DNA of 64,000 nucleotides from Arthrobacter sp. 135MFCol5.1 (lineage in GTDB: Bacteria > Actinomycetota > Actinomycetes > Actinomycetales > Micrococcaceae): assembly GCF_000374865.1 (NCBI RefSeq), contig NZ_KB895464.1, forward strand, positions 1-64,000. Reading direction: 5' to 3'. The notes beneath the pieces are model-generated. The model saw only the letters and a program-made list of their open reading frames with translations, was not told where the DNA came from and did not search any database. This document shows positions 15,798 through 25,052 of the stretch, in pieces (position 1 is the first letter of the stretch; the number at the start of each line of letters is the position of its first letter). A program made the translations under genes and the position numbers.

Positions 15798-17411
15798 TTA
15801 CGCGCCCAGCGCGGCTTCCGCTTCGGCGGGGGCGACCTCGCCGTCGATCCGCCGGTTCAGGTGCCAGGGGTTGGCGTCCTGCAACGCCTCGGGGAGCAGT
15901 TCCTGGGGCAGGTCCTGGTAGGCCACCGGGCGCAGGAAGCGGTTGATGGCCAGCGTTCCCACCGACGTGGTGCGGGTGTCCGACGTGGCCGGGAAGGGGC
16001 CGCCGTGGACCATGGCGTGGCCAACTTCCACCCCGGTGGGCCAGCCGTTGACGATGATGCGTCCCACTTTTTGTTCGAGGACGGGGATCAGCCGTGCCGC
16101 CGTCGGGTAGTCCGGTTCGGTGAGCTGCAGGGATGCGGTGAGCTGGCCCTCTATCCGGGAGGCAGCCTGCAGCAGGTCTTCGATGCTCTTGTAGCGGATC
16201 ACCAGGGACGCCGCACCGAAGATTTCCTGGTGCAGGATGGGGTTGCCGGTGAACTGGTCCACGCCGGTGCCGTAGATGGCCGGTGCCGGGGCGTTGTCGG
16301 TGGTGCCGGGAGAGCCCTGGCCAATCAGTTCGACGCCGGCGGCCGAGCTGAGCGCTTCGGTTCCGGTGTTCCAGGACGCGGCGATGCCTTCGGTGAGCAT
16401 GGTCTGGCCGGTGCTGGCGGCGATGGCGCGTCCGACGGCGGCGGCGAGTTTGTCTCCCGGCTCTCCTGCGGGGGCGAACAGCAGGCCGGGGGAGGTGCAA
16501 AGCTGGCCTGAGCTGCCCGTGACGGAGGCGACGTATTGCCGGGCCAGGGCGTCGATGCTTTCGGGGCTGCCGGCGAGGGCGCCCTCGAAAACGAACACCG
16601 GGTTCAGGGAGGACATTTCCGCGTAGACCGGGATGGGTTCCGGGCGCGCGGCGGCGGTGCGCATCAGGGCGAGGCCGGCGGTCTGGGACCCGGTGAAGCC
16701 GACAGCCTTGATGGCGGGGTCGGCGACCAGTGCCTGGCCGATGCTGGAGCCGGGACCGTAGATCAGGGAGAAGACGCCGGGATGCAGTCCTGCTTCCTTG
16801 ACGGCTTTGCTGACGGCCTGGCCCACGAGTTCGCTGGTGCCGGGGTGGGCGTTGTGGGCCTTGAAGACGACCGGGCAGCCTGCGGCGAGGGCCGAGGCAG
16901 TGTCTCCGCCCGCCGTCGAGAAGGCGAGCGGGAAGTTGCTGGCGCCGAACACGGCCACCGGGCCGAGCGGTATCTGGCGCTGGCGGATGTCTGCGCGGGG
17001 GAGCGGTGTGCGGTCGGGGAGGGCGGGGTCGATCCGGACGCCGCGGAAGTCGCCTTGGCGGACCACGCCGGCGAACAGGCGCAGCTGGCCGGTGGTGCGG
17101 GCCCGCTCACCGGTGAGCCGGGCTGCGGGCAGGCCGGTTTCCTGCCCGGCGCGGGTGATGAGTTCATCCCCGATGGCGTCGATGTTGTCCGCGATGGCTT
17201 CCAGGAACGCGGCGTGGGTTTCCGGGTCCAGGGCGCGAAAGGACGGGAACGCTTCGGCGGCTGCGGCCGTTGCGGCCTTGACCTGTTCCGCGGTGAGCAG
17301 GGAATAGGCCGGTTCCAGGGCCTTATTGGTGGCCGGATTGAAGCCGTTGGTGGTCTTGCCGTCGCCGGCAACCGTCCGGCCGGCGATGAGTGAATGTCCG
17401 GTGAGGTTCAT
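15798..17411 (-). CDS. 2-oxoglutarate semialdehyde (2,5-dioxovalerate) dehydrogenase, NADP-type
   Basis: A 537-residue aldehyde dehydrogenase that oxidises 2,5-dioxopentanoate to 2-oxoglutarate, the last step of glucarate catabolism. Visible are GPVAVFGASNFPLAFSTAGG (substrate channel), the coenzyme loop FTGSQTAG, EMSSLNP with the general-base Glu, and the catalytic Cys in SSGQLCTSPG. The length and extra N-terminal segment match the KGSA dehydrogenase group. AGGAGG precedes the ATG. It follows kdgD by 37 nt on the same strand, supporting the assignment. Confidence 0.9.
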   Translation of the reverse strand: MNLTGHSLIAGRTVAGDGKTTNGFNPATNKALEPAYSLLTAEQVKAATAAAAEAFPSFRALDPETHAAFLEAIADNIDAIGDELITRAGQETGLPAARLTGERARTTGQLRLFAGVVRQGDFRGVRIDPALPDRTPLPRADIRQRQIPLGPVAVFGASNFPLAFSTAGGDTASALAAGCPVVFKAHNAHPGTSELVGQAVSKAVKEAGLHPGVFSLIYGPGSSIGQALVADPAIKAVGFTGSQTAGLALMRTAAARPEPIPVYAEMSSLNPVFVFEGALAGSPESIDALARQYVASVTGSSGQLCTSPGLLFAPAGEPGDKLAAAVGRAIAASTGQTMLTEGIAASWNTGTEALSSAAGVELIGQGSPGTTDNAPAPAIYGTGVDQFTGNPILHQEIFGAASLVIRYKSIEDLLQAASRIEGQLTASLQLTEPDYPTAARLIPVLEQKVGRIIVNGWPTGVEVGHAMVHGGPFPATSDTRTTSVGTLAINRFLRPVAYQDLPQELLPEALQDANPWHLNRRIDGEVAPAEAEAALGA

Positions 17412-17448
17412 GGGTTCCTCCTGTGGTGGGAGTGGTGCTGTTTGTCTC

Positions 17449-18363
17449 TCAGGAAACGGTGGCGATCAGGGCTTTGAGGTCCGCGAGGTCCTGCGGAGCC
17501 AGGTTCTGCAGCGGCGTGCGCACCGGCCCTGCCGACCGGCCGATGGCGTCCAGGCCGCCCTTCACGATGGACACCGAGTAGCCTTTCACACGGTCGCGGA
17601 TGTCCAGGTAGGGGACCACGAACTCGTTGAGCTTCTTGTTGACGGCGGCGCGGTCGTTGTTGCGGACGTCCTGGTAGAAATCCAGCGCGAACTGCGGGAC
17701 GAAGTTGTACATGGCGCTCGAGTAGGTGCTCATCCCCAGCTGCAGCAGGGGCAGGGCGAACGTTTCCGCGGTGGGCAGGCCGCCCAGGTAGAAGAGCCGG
17801 TCACCGAGCTTGGCGTAGACGCGGGCGTCATGTTCCAGGTCTCCGACGCCATCCTTGAACCCGATCAGGTTCTGGTGCCGTTCGGCCAGGGTCGCCACGG
17901 TGGTGTCCTTGTAGATGGCGTTGGCGCGGTTGTAGATGATGACGCCGAGCGAGGTTGCGCGGCAGACGGCACTGACGTGCCCGGCCAGCCCTTCCTGGTC
18001 TGCTTCGGTCAGGTAGGGCGGCAGCAGCAGGATGCCTTCTGCGCCGGCGGCTTCTGCCGCCTTGGCGTTTTCGATGGCTTGGGCGGTGGACCCGCCGGCC
18101 GATGCCAGCACGGGGACCCGGGCTCCCACTTCCTCGACGGCGGTGCGCACCACCCGTTCCGATTCGGCCGGGGTGAGGGAGAAGCCTTCGCCGGTGCCGC
18201 CGGCAGCGAACAGGCCGGCCACCGGGAAGCTTGCCTGCCACGCGAGGTGCTTGCGGTAGTTCTCCTCGTCGAACGCCAAGGTTGCATCGAACGAGGTGAC
18301 GGGAAAGGACAGCAGTCCTTCCTTGAGGGTGTCCGCCAGTTCCTGGGGTGTGTACCTTGCCAT
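17449..18363 (-). CDS. kdgD: 5-dehydro-4-deoxyglucarate dehydratase
   Basis: A 304-residue member of the DHDPS/N-acetylneuraminate lyase family. It converts 5-dehydro-4-deoxy-D-glucarate to 2,5-dioxopentanoate with loss of water and CO2. GGTGEGFSLTP is the substrate-binding loop, YNRAN holds the catalytic Tyr, and GFKDGVGD holds the Schiff-base Lys. GGAGG precedes the start. Its product is the substrate of the dehydrogenase 37 nt downstream. No glucarate dehydratase or uptake gene is in the window. Confidence 0.92.
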   Translation of the reverse strand: MARYTPQELADTLKEGLLSFPVTSFDATLAFDEENYRKHLAWQASFPVAGLFAAGGTGEGFSLTPAESERVVRTAVEEVGARVPVLASAGGSTAQAIENAKAAEAAGAEGILLLPPYLTEADQEGLAGHVSAVCRATSLGVIIYNRANAIYKDTTVATLAERHQNLIGFKDGVGDLEHDARVYAKLGDRLFYLGGLPTAETFALPLLQLGMSTYSSAMYNFVPQFALDFYQDVRNNDRAAVNKKLNEFVVPYLDIRDRVKGYSVSIVKGGLDAIGRSAGPVRTPLQNLAPQDLADLKALIATVS

Positions 18364-18459
18364 GGGGTCCTCCGGTGTGTTGCCGCGGGCGGCGGGTTTG
18401 GGTGATTTTCTCCAGCCTAGGGACCGTCATTGATGCCTGTCCAAGTGCTTTATTGGATG

Positions 18460-18469
18460 CTTTGATACC
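18460..18469 (+). promoter_or_regulatory. Candidate LysR operator upstream of kdgD
   Basis: CTTTGATACC occurs here and again, on the opposite strand, upstream of the LysR gene (19421-19430). A wider inverted repeat ATGCCT...AGGCAT (18433-18479) surrounds this copy. LysR proteins usually bind both their target promoter and their own; the assignment is inferred. Confidence 0.45.
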
Positions 18470-18524
18470 TTTGAGGCATGGCAAAATGAATCCGCGTGCC
18501 TTGTGCCGGACCCGGGAGGCGCAG

Positions 18525-19409
18525 TTATTCCGTGGCGAATTCCAGGTCCCGGAGCAGGCGGGAGAGCGCGGGGTTGGTGATCCGCCGGTTCCACAGGGCG
18601 TGCAGTTCCACTGGCTCGCGGCTCCCCCCCGCCAGTGGCAGGAAGCCGACGCCGTCTATGCCCAGCGTGGTGGCCGAGTGGGGAACGAAGGCCAGACCGC
18701 GCTTTGCGGCCACCAGCGAAACCATGGTGAGGATCTGGCTGACCGTATGCACCACGTTGGCGTGCCGGACGGGGAACATGCGGACGACGAGGTCGTAGAA
18801 GTATCGGGCCTGGGTGGGGGAGTGCATGATCAGTGGCTCGTCGTTGAGGTCGTCCGCGGTGACCGGCCGGTCCAGGAGTGCGAGCCGGTGACCTTCCGGT
18901 ACGGCAAGCACCATGGATTCCCGGTAAAGCAGGCGCGAGTCAAAGGTGGCACGGTCGAAGGGTGGGCGGGCGAGGCCCAGATCCAGTTCGCCGGTCAGCA
19001 GCCCCGCAAGTTGCTCGCCGGTGACCAGTTCCTGCAGCTCGATATCGACGTCGGGGATGACGCGTGACAGCTCGTCCAGCACGGGGCCAAGAATGCTGAA
19101 GCCGCTGGCTGCCGTGAAACCGATCCGCAGCACGCCCGAGCGTCCGGACGCGATCCGGCGGGCCGTTGCAGGTGCGCGTTCGGCCAGCGCCATGAGCCGT
19201 CGGGCCTCGTCCAGGAACGTCCGGCCGGCGGAGGTGAGCTCCACCTTGCGGTTGTCCCGCTCCAGCAGCTCGGCCCCGACGATCTTCTCCAGCTTTTGGA
19301 TCTGCCGGCTCAGGGGAGGCTGCGTCATGTTCAGCCGCTCGGCAGCCCTGCCGAAGTGCAGCTCCTCCGCTACGGCGATGAAGCCGGCCAGTTGGTCGAA
19401 CGTGAACAT
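18525..19409 (-). CDS. LysR family transcriptional regulator
   Basis: A 294-residue regulator with an N-terminal winged helix-turn-helix (residues 4-62, AEELHFGRAAERLNMTQPPLSRQIQKLE) summarised here by its ends, and a periplasmic-binding-like effector domain (about 90-290). It lies directly upstream of kdgD and the semialdehyde dehydrogenase on the same strand, so it probably controls them in response to glucarate or a related sugar acid. GGAGGGC precedes the ATG. CTTTGATACC lies upstream both of this gene and of kdgD. Confidence 0.88.
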   Translation of the reverse strand: MFTFDQLAGFIAVAEELHFGRAAERLNMTQPPLSRQIQKLEKIVGAELLERDNRKVELTSAGRTFLDEARRLMALAERAPATARRIASGRSGVLRIGFTAASGFSILGPVLDELSRVIPDVDIELQELVTGEQLAGLLTGELDLGLARPPFDRATFDSRLLYRESMVLAVPEGHRLALLDRPVTADDLNDEPLIMHSPTQARYFYDLVVRMFPVRHANVVHTVSQILTMVSLVAAKRGLAFVPHSATTLGIDGVGFLPLAGGSREPVELHALWNRRITNPALSRLLRDLEFATE

Positions 19410-19420
19410 GATGCCCTCCG

Positions 19421-19430
19421 GGTATCAAAG
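19421..19430 (-). promoter_or_regulatory. Candidate LysR operator upstream of its own gene
   Basis: CTTTGATACC on the minus strand, 11 nt before the LysR ATG; identical to 18460-18469. The position overlapping the translation start region would suit autoregulation. Confidence 0.4.
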
Positions 19431-19511
19431 GTAACGACTTAGCTTAGCCGGGCATCGCAATGTCAGTGGCCGCCGTCAAGGCCGGGCCAAGGAACAGCTG
19501 CAAGTTCCTGC

Positions 19512-20000
19512 CTAGGCCGGTGAAAGGTCCTGGAGCAGCGCGTCCAGGACGGGCAGCTGGCCCTTCACGAGTTTGAGCCGGGCCTCTTGCTCCGGGAACC
19601 AGCGGGCGTCGTCGATCTCGGGGTAGTGCTGGATCTTTCCCGATCCCTTGGGCCATTCAAGGGGGAAGGTGTTGCTGCGGATGGCTTCCGGTGAAAATCC
19701 GGCCTCGGCTGCGAAGACGGTAATTATTTTTCCCGACGACTGCCGGAATTCACCCAACAGGCGGTATTCGGCGCCAGGGGCGGGGACGCCCATTTCCTCG
19801 GCGAATTCGCGCTGCGCCGCGGCCAGTGCATCCTCGCCGTCGGAGTACTCCCCTTTGGGGATGGACCAGGCATGGGCGTCCTTACTGCTCCAGAACGGGC
19901 CGCCCATGTGGGCAATCCACACCTGCAGCCCATCGCCGGGGCCGGCCGCGTCGCCCTGAGGCCGCTGGTACAGCAGGATGCCTGCACTTCGAACCGGCAT
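19512..20000 (-). CDS. NUDIX hydrolase
   Basis: A 162-residue pyrophosphohydrolase. The NUDIX box G-x5-E-x7-REUxEExG is visible from GEYSDGEDALAAAQ through REFAEEMG (about residues 49-70). The N-terminal SAGILLYQR and the segment AWSIPKGEY resemble the Ap4A-hydrolase/NTP type; the substrate is not evident. ATG 20000 is preferred because GGAAGGAA lies just upstream; an in-frame ATG at 20036 lacks an SD. Confidence 0.88.
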   Translation of the reverse strand: MPVRSAGILLYQRPQGDAAGPGDGLQVWIAHMGGPFWSSKDAHAWSIPKGEYSDGEDALAAAQREFAEEMGVPAPGAEYRLLGEFRQSSGKIITVFAAEAGFSPEAIRSNTFPLEWPKGSGKIQHYPEIDDARWFPEQEARLKLVKGQLPVLDALLQDLSPA

Positions 20001-20116
20001 TTGGGTTCCTTCCCGGCTGTTGTTGACGACGCTCAATCGCCGTCCGCCGTTAACGTGGTATTCACGGCCCTGCTTTAGGTTATTCCTTCAGGCACTCTGC
20101 TCGAAGGGACCCGGTC

Positions 20117-20356
20117 ATGGCCAATATTGCTGAGGTTTTGGGACGGCTCACGCCGGAGGAAGTTGCTGAACTCCGCAGCCTGGGTCCGCAGGGCCACCTG
20201 CCGCGGCACCTGGTGGAAGCGCTGGACCGTGCCGCCGGGGGAACGGGATCCGGCCGCGGCTACTACGTGGCAAACGGCAACGTCAGCTCAACCGGCGGGC
20301 CCCTTATGGTGCTGCGCAGTGACGTCTCGAACTGGTTGACCGGCTCCGGTTCCTGA
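20117..20356 (+). CDS. Small hypothetical protein (79 residues)
   Basis: Not recognised. The N-terminal half is an amphipathic helical region (LGRLTPEEVAELRSLGPQG); the C-terminal half is Gly/Ser-rich with YYVANGNVSSTGGP. No membrane segment or cysteine. GAAGGGA stands about 9 nt before the ATG, supporting expression. It is convergent with the sensor kinase gene. Confidence 0.6.
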   Translation: MANIAEVLGRLTPEEVAELRSLGPQGHLPRHLVEALDRAAGGTGSGRGYYVANGNVSSTGGPLMVLRSDVSNWLTGSGS

Positions 20357-20373
20357 TCGCCGCCCCGGGCGGC

Positions 20374-22062
20374 TCATGATTCCGGCAGGATGAAAGTGGC
20401 GCTGGTGCCCGAACCGGGTTCGCTGGCCAGGCTGATCGATCCGCCGTGGCCTTCCACGATGGTCTTGCTGACCGGCAATCCCAAGCCTGCCCCCGGTATG
20501 GCAGTGGACCGCGAGCGCGCGGAGCGGAAGAACTTGGTAAATGCCTGCTCCTGCTCTTCTTCGCTCATGCCCACGCCGGTGTCCGTGATGGAACAAACCA
20601 GCCCGGCCTCGGTCCTGGCAGCGGTGGCGGTGATGAGCCCACCGTCCGGGGAGTATTTGACGGCGTTGGACAGCAGGTTGTGCAGGACCTGGCTGATCCT
20701 GGCCGGGTCTGCGCGCACCGGGAGCGGCTGTTCCACCTCGAGCTTCACCTGCAGGCCGTTCCCGGCCGCGCGGGGCAGTGCGGCGTCAACCGCGCGGCTC
20801 ACCAGCTGGGCAAGGTCCGTCTCCTCCAGGGACAGCTCCACGCGTTCGGAGGCCACGGCAATGAGGTCGTTCACCAGGCCCATCAGGTGGTCAGCGTTGC
20901 GCCGGACCACCAGCAGTTCTGCGCGGATGTCGTCGTGGCCAGGCTCGTCGAGGACCAGTTCGAGGTAGCCGAGGATTGAGGTCAGGGGAGTCCGCAGCTC
21001 GTGCGAAACCGTGGCCACGAAGTCGTCCTTGGCAGCCAGGGCGCTGATCAGGTCGGTCACGTCCGCGAAAGTGATGACCCCGCCGGCTTCCTGGCCGCCG
21101 GCAGCAGGAAAGCCATGTGAGCTCACTGAATAGGCGCGCTGGCCGTCCGCCGGCCCGGCCCAGTAGAGCTCGTCCATGAACGCTTCCCCGGCGGCGGCGC
21201 GCTCAGCAGGACGTGAACCGGCCGGAACAGGCGTGGTGCGGTCTGCCGCCAGCAACTGGGTATGTCCGCCGCCCACTCCAACAAGGCCGGCCAGCGCAGG
21301 ATCGGACTGCAGGGTCTTGTTCGTCAGCACCGTGTTGCCGTTGCGGTCCACCACCCACACGCCCACGCCCACGGCGCCGAGCACTGCATCAAGCAGGTTC
21401 TGGCGCCGGACGCTTTCGTCCAGCGTCCGGCCAAGGTGATACTCGCTGTCCATCAGCTTGGTCCGGTGCCGGCGGATGGTGGTGGCCACCACGTGCGCGG
21501 TTACGGCCATAACGGACATGACCAGGGGCAGGATGAGGACACGGATCATCGAGCCGGCCACAGGCGGCGACCCCAGTGCTGCTGCCGGGACCACGGTGCT
21601 GAGGACGGTCCCGGCAATGGCGAGGGCGGGCATGTACGGCCGGACCTGGGCCGAGAGCCAAATGACGGGGAATACCAGCGTCAGGCTCAGGACACTGAAC
21701 GGGGGCCCGCCGGCCTCGCGGGTAAAGCCGATGGCGAAGCAGTCAAGAAGCGGGATGACGGCGAATGCTCCGGACGGGAGCCGTCCCCACGGGACGGCGA
21801 CGCACGCTGCGGCGATCGCCAGGTGGAACAGCAAAGCGTTCAGGAACCTGCTGTCCGTGAGGGTCCACGGGCTGAACACGGCGGCCGCCACCACCACCAG
21901 TGCCACGGTCAGGCTGACGGGCAGTTGGCTGGCCATCACCCGTTGCCGGGCGCTGAGCCCACCGAAGAGCCCGTCAAGCCGGTCCGACACCACTGGTTCG
22001 GGCAGCGCATTGCGCGCCAGGCCGGGCACATCGGTGGTGCCCTGCGGTTCCCGGATTACCAC
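20374..22062 (-). CDS. Membrane sensor histidine kinase with PAS-like domain
   Basis: A 562-residue kinase. The N-terminal half has about six hydrophobic segments (residues 48-205), followed by a PAS-like sensor (about 225-340), a HisKA domain with phospho-acceptor His in VSHELRTPLTS, and HATPase_c with the N box (HNLLSNAVKYSP), G1 (DTGVGM) and G2 (GAGLGLPVS). No response regulator is adjacent, so its partner is unknown. The apparent start is GTG 22062. Confidence 0.88.
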   Translation of the reverse strand: MVIREPQGTTDVPGLARNALPEPVVSDRLDGLFGGLSARQRVMASQLPVSLTVALVVVAAAVFSPWTLTDSRFLNALLFHLAIAAACVAVPWGRLPSGAFAVIPLLDCFAIGFTREAGGPPFSVLSLTLVFPVIWLSAQVRPYMPALAIAGTVLSTVVPAAALGSPPVAGSMIRVLILPLVMSVMAVTAHVVATTIRRHRTKLMDSEYHLGRTLDESVRRQNLLDAVLGAVGVGVWVVDRNGNTVLTNKTLQSDPALAGLVGVGGGHTQLLAADRTTPVPAGSRPAERAAAGEAFMDELYWAGPADGQRAYSVSSHGFPAAGGQEAGGVITFADVTDLISALAAKDDFVATVSHELRTPLTSILGYLELVLDEPGHDDIRAELLVVRRNADHLMGLVNDLIAVASERVELSLEETDLAQLVSRAVDAALPRAAGNGLQVKLEVEQPLPVRADPARISQVLHNLLSNAVKYSPDGGLITATAARTEAGLVCSITDTGVGMSEEEQEQAFTKFFRSARSRSTAIPGAGLGLPVSKTIVEGHGGSISLASEPGSGTSATFILPES

Positions 22063-22173
22063 GCTGCCCCCAGCACAGAAATGTCATGCCTCCGTTTGCA
22101 AGAAGGTCCTGCAGCCACAGTACCCGGGTGAATGCAGGTTCTCACGGTGGGCGGCGGGTTTATTGGCATGCGG

Positions 22174-23547
22174 TCACCCGATCAAAAGGCTCAGCGCCTC
22201 CGTCAGGTGTTCCACTTCCCGCACCGAGAAACCGGCGGGCACGGGACCGGGCCCCGTGTGGCTGGCGGGGACCACAGCGTGCGTGAATCCCAACCGGTGG
22301 GCCTCCTGGATGCGCTGGTTGATCCCCGGTACCGGACGGACTTCGCCGGCCAGCCCCACCTCGCCAAAAGCAATCAGCCGGATGGGCAGCGGTTTACGGG
22401 CCTTCGCCGATGCTACTGCGAGGGCCACGGCGAGGTCCGTGGCCGGTTCGCTGAGCTTGACGCCGCCAACGGTGGCGACGTAGGAATCGTCCTTGTGCAG
22501 CATGGTTCCCGCTCGCTGCTGCAGTACCGCCAGCAGCATTGACACCCGTGAACTGTCCAGGCCGCTGGTGGCCCGGCGCGGCTGCGCGTTGGGACTTTCG
22601 GCCAGGAGTGATTGAACCTCGGCGAGCAGGGGACGGCGCCCTTCCATGGTGACCGTGATGCAAGTGCCCGAAACAGGGTCCTTGGTGCGGCTGACGAACA
22701 GCCCGCTGGGATCGGCGAGGCCCTCGATTCCGTTTTCGTTGAGGTCGAAGCAGCCAACGTCATCGGTGGGTCCGTACCGGTTCTTCACGGCGCGCAGCAT
22801 CCGCAGCCGGGAGTGCCGCTCGCCCTCGAACTGGCACACCACATCCACCAGGTGTTCCAGGAGCCGCGGCCCGGCGATCGAACCGTCCTTCGTGACATGC
22901 CCCACCAGCAAAGTGGTCATGTTCCGCCGCTTGGCCGCGGCAATGATCGATGCCGCCACCTCGCGCACCTGGGAAACGCCGCCGGCACTGCCATCAACGT
23001 CCGCGCTGCTGAGGGTCTGCACGGAGTCCACGATCAGCAGCCGCGGTTCAATTTGTTCCACCTGGCCCAGTGCCTGGCCCAAGTCTGTCTCCGCGGACAA
23101 GTAGAGGGACTCCGCGACGGCGTCGATCCGCTCCGCGCGCAGCTTCACCTGGGCTGCCGACTCCTCCCCGGTGACGTAGAGGACGTCCTGGGCTGTCCGG
23201 GCGAACTTGGCCGCCACGTCCAGGAGCAGCGTCGACTTGCCCACGCCGGGTTCACCCGCCAGCAGGATCACCGCGCCGGGAACCAGCCCGCCGCCCAGGA
23301 CGCGGTCCAACTCGTCCACGCCGGTGGGCAGGAACGCCGCCGTAGTGGCGTCAACATCCGCGATACGACGCGCCGGTTCCAGCACCGTTGTGGCGGCCGT
23401 GGTCCGGGCCACCGCGGTGCCCGTTTCCTCGACGGTGCCCCACGCCTGGCACTCGCCGCAGCGGCCCACCCATTTGGCGGTGGTCCAGCCGCATTCGGCG
23501 CATTTATAGGCGGGCGCCTTTGATGCCCGGGAAGTCTTTGTTGCCAT
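22174..23547 (-). CDS. radA: DNA repair protein RadA
   Basis: A RecA-like ATPase that drives branch migration in recombinational repair, 457 residues. It has an N-terminal C4 zinc finger (CAECGW and CGECQAW), Walker A GEPGVGKST, the RadA signature KNRYGPTDDVG (usually KNRFG) and a C-terminal Lon-protease-like domain. ATG 23547 is chosen because the family starts just before the zinc finger and TAGGGT ends 7 nt upstream. Confidence 0.93.
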   Translation of the reverse strand: MATKTSRASKAPAYKCAECGWTTAKWVGRCGECQAWGTVEETGTAVARTTAATTVLEPARRIADVDATTAAFLPTGVDELDRVLGGGLVPGAVILLAGEPGVGKSTLLLDVAAKFARTAQDVLYVTGEESAAQVKLRAERIDAVAESLYLSAETDLGQALGQVEQIEPRLLIVDSVQTLSSADVDGSAGGVSQVREVAASIIAAAKRRNMTTLLVGHVTKDGSIAGPRLLEHLVDVVCQFEGERHSRLRMLRAVKNRYGPTDDVGCFDLNENGIEGLADPSGLFVSRTKDPVSGTCITVTMEGRRPLLAEVQSLLAESPNAQPRRATSGLDSSRVSMLLAVLQQRAGTMLHKDDSYVATVGGVKLSEPATDLAVALAVASAKARKPLPIRLIAFGEVGLAGEVRPVPGINQRIQEAHRLGFTHAVVPASHTGPGPVPAGFSVREVEHLTEALSLLIG

Positions 23548-23554
23548 GGGTTCA

Positions 23555-23560
23555 ACCCTA
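23555..23560 (-). promoter_or_regulatory. -10 box of a leaderless promoter for radA
   Basis: Minus-strand TAGGGT, 7 nt, then the radA ATG (first base 23547). Confidence 0.55.
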
Positions 23561-23673
23561 GCGGCGGCCACTGACATCAGCGTCGACGCGGCCTTCGTCC
23601 CCACGCGCCCGCTGACCTCGCAAGCCCGGCCGGGGCACCTTGCGGCCGTGGGCCCAGGCTTAGCCACCGGTTC

Positions 23674-24801
23674 TTACAGCGCGGGCAGGATGTCCCGTGC
23701 CTCGGCCGCGTCCATGCCTGCTGCTTCCAGCAGGTCCACCATGAGGGGTCGGAACAGCATGACCACCGTTTCGCCCTCCAGCCGCTGGACCTCCAACAGC
23801 TTCGGGTGCAGCCGCAGCGCTATCTCACTGAGGTCGCGCCGGGCCGTGCGCAGGTGGGCGCGCCGGACGCCGTCGTGCGTTTCCGCCAGGCCCAGCGAGA
23901 GCTCATCAATGGCGGCAGCCGTCTCCTGGAGCACCCCGGCAATGCTGTCCGTTGCCTCGTCCGAGAGGGCGGTGTGGTTGATGGCGCTGGTCAGCCGCCG
24001 CGCGAAGACGCGGCTGTTCCGCAGCGCCAGGTCGATGAAGTCCAGCGACTGCTTCAGCCGTTCCAGCTCGTCGCGGTGCCGCCGGTAGGCCGGCGCCAGC
24101 GTGGCCACTTCCCCTGACGCCCGAAGGGACTGCCGCATGGCATCCACCAGGGGCTGGCAGTTCCTGCCGCGGATCAGCGCGTGCCACGCCTGCGTGGAAT
24201 CGCTGTTCGCCAGCGCACCTGCGCATTCACGCAGGACCTCGGCCAGTTCATGCAGCAGTTTCTGGACGTCGCGGCGTGGCTCACGGCGGGGGTCCTTGGG
24301 CACCAGGATGGTTACCAGCAGCGCGCACAGGCCCCCCACCACGGCGTCGATACTCCGGGTGAACGGGCCCCCGGACGGTGCCGGCAGCAGCACCACCAGC
24401 AGCGACTGGAGTGCCAACTGGGTGGTGAAGATGTTTCCGCTGTCCAGGAACCGGGCCAGCAGGATGGAGAAGAGAAGCACGACGGCGGCCACCCAGATTT
24501 CGCCGCCCAGCCAGTGCAGGAGCAGGTCGCCCACGGCGATGCCGATGGTGCAGCCCAGGCCCACCTCCATCACCCTGCGCAGCCGCGGCTCCCGGGAAAA
24601 CCCGAGCGCGATCAGCGAGGACGTGGCGGCGAACAGGGGCCCGGAATGGCCCAGGACGTACTCCGCGAAAGCGTAGGCGCCGACGGCGCAGATGGTCATC
24701 TGGATGGCTGGGACGAAGGAGTTGCGGCTGCGGATCAGCCCGGTCCGGATGCGGGTGCGCAGGAACCGCCGGCCTGCTGAGAGTCCTGCTGGGATGGCCA
24801 T
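23674..24801 (-). CDS. FUSC/aromatic-acid-exporter-like membrane protein
   Basis: A 375-residue protein. The N-terminal half has about six membrane helices (residues 28-160), including the FUSC-type motif PFTRSIDAVVGGLCALLV; the C-terminal half is a long helical cytoplasmic domain (170-375). This layout matches FUSC/DUF939-type exporters, but the substrate is unknown. ATG 24801 is supported by TAGACT 7 nt upstream; a longer frame to 24888 is open but would precede that box. Confidence 0.8.
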   Translation of the reverse strand: MAIPAGLSAGRRFLRTRIRTGLIRSRNSFVPAIQMTICAVGAYAFAEYVLGHSGPLFAATSSLIALGFSREPRLRRVMEVGLGCTIGIAVGDLLLHWLGGEIWVAAVVLLFSILLARFLDSGNIFTTQLALQSLLVVLLPAPSGGPFTRSIDAVVGGLCALLVTILVPKDPRREPRRDVQKLLHELAEVLRECAGALANSDSTQAWHALIRGRNCQPLVDAMRQSLRASGEVATLAPAYRRHRDELERLKQSLDFIDLALRNSRVFARRLTSAINHTALSDEATDSIAGVLQETAAAIDELSLGLAETHDGVRRAHLRTARRDLSEIALRLHPKLLEVQRLEGETVVMLFRPLMVDLLEAAGMDAAEARDILPAL

Positions 24802-24808
24802 GCGGTCA

Positions 24809-24814
24809 AGTCTA
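24809..24814 (-). promoter_or_regulatory. -10 box of a leaderless promoter for the FUSC protein gene
   Basis: Minus-strand TAGACT, 7 nt, then the ATG whose first base is 24801. Confidence 0.55.
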
Positions 24815-25052
24815 TTCAGTGCCCGTCCACTGCCGGGCACGGCTCCACTACGGCTGCGGATGTGATCTGCGCAATGGTGACCCGGCATTTGTCAGCCAAT
24901 ATCCCGCCGTCGTTAATCATCCGTTCACTTTGGACAGCCCATCCCGTTACCTGCGGCCCATAACTTTCTTGAAGGTACACAACGTACGCATCGCGCAGCA
25001 GGGTTCTCCGTCCCTGTCCCGCACCTGAATAACCCTGGAAGGGGTACATCTA

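Noticed and set aside
24923..24952. Possible PhoP/PHO box upstream of pstS (GTTCAC then GTTACC)
   Set aside because: The two half-sites are 23 nt apart, not in the 11-nt register of Streptomyces PHO boxes, and the second is degenerate.
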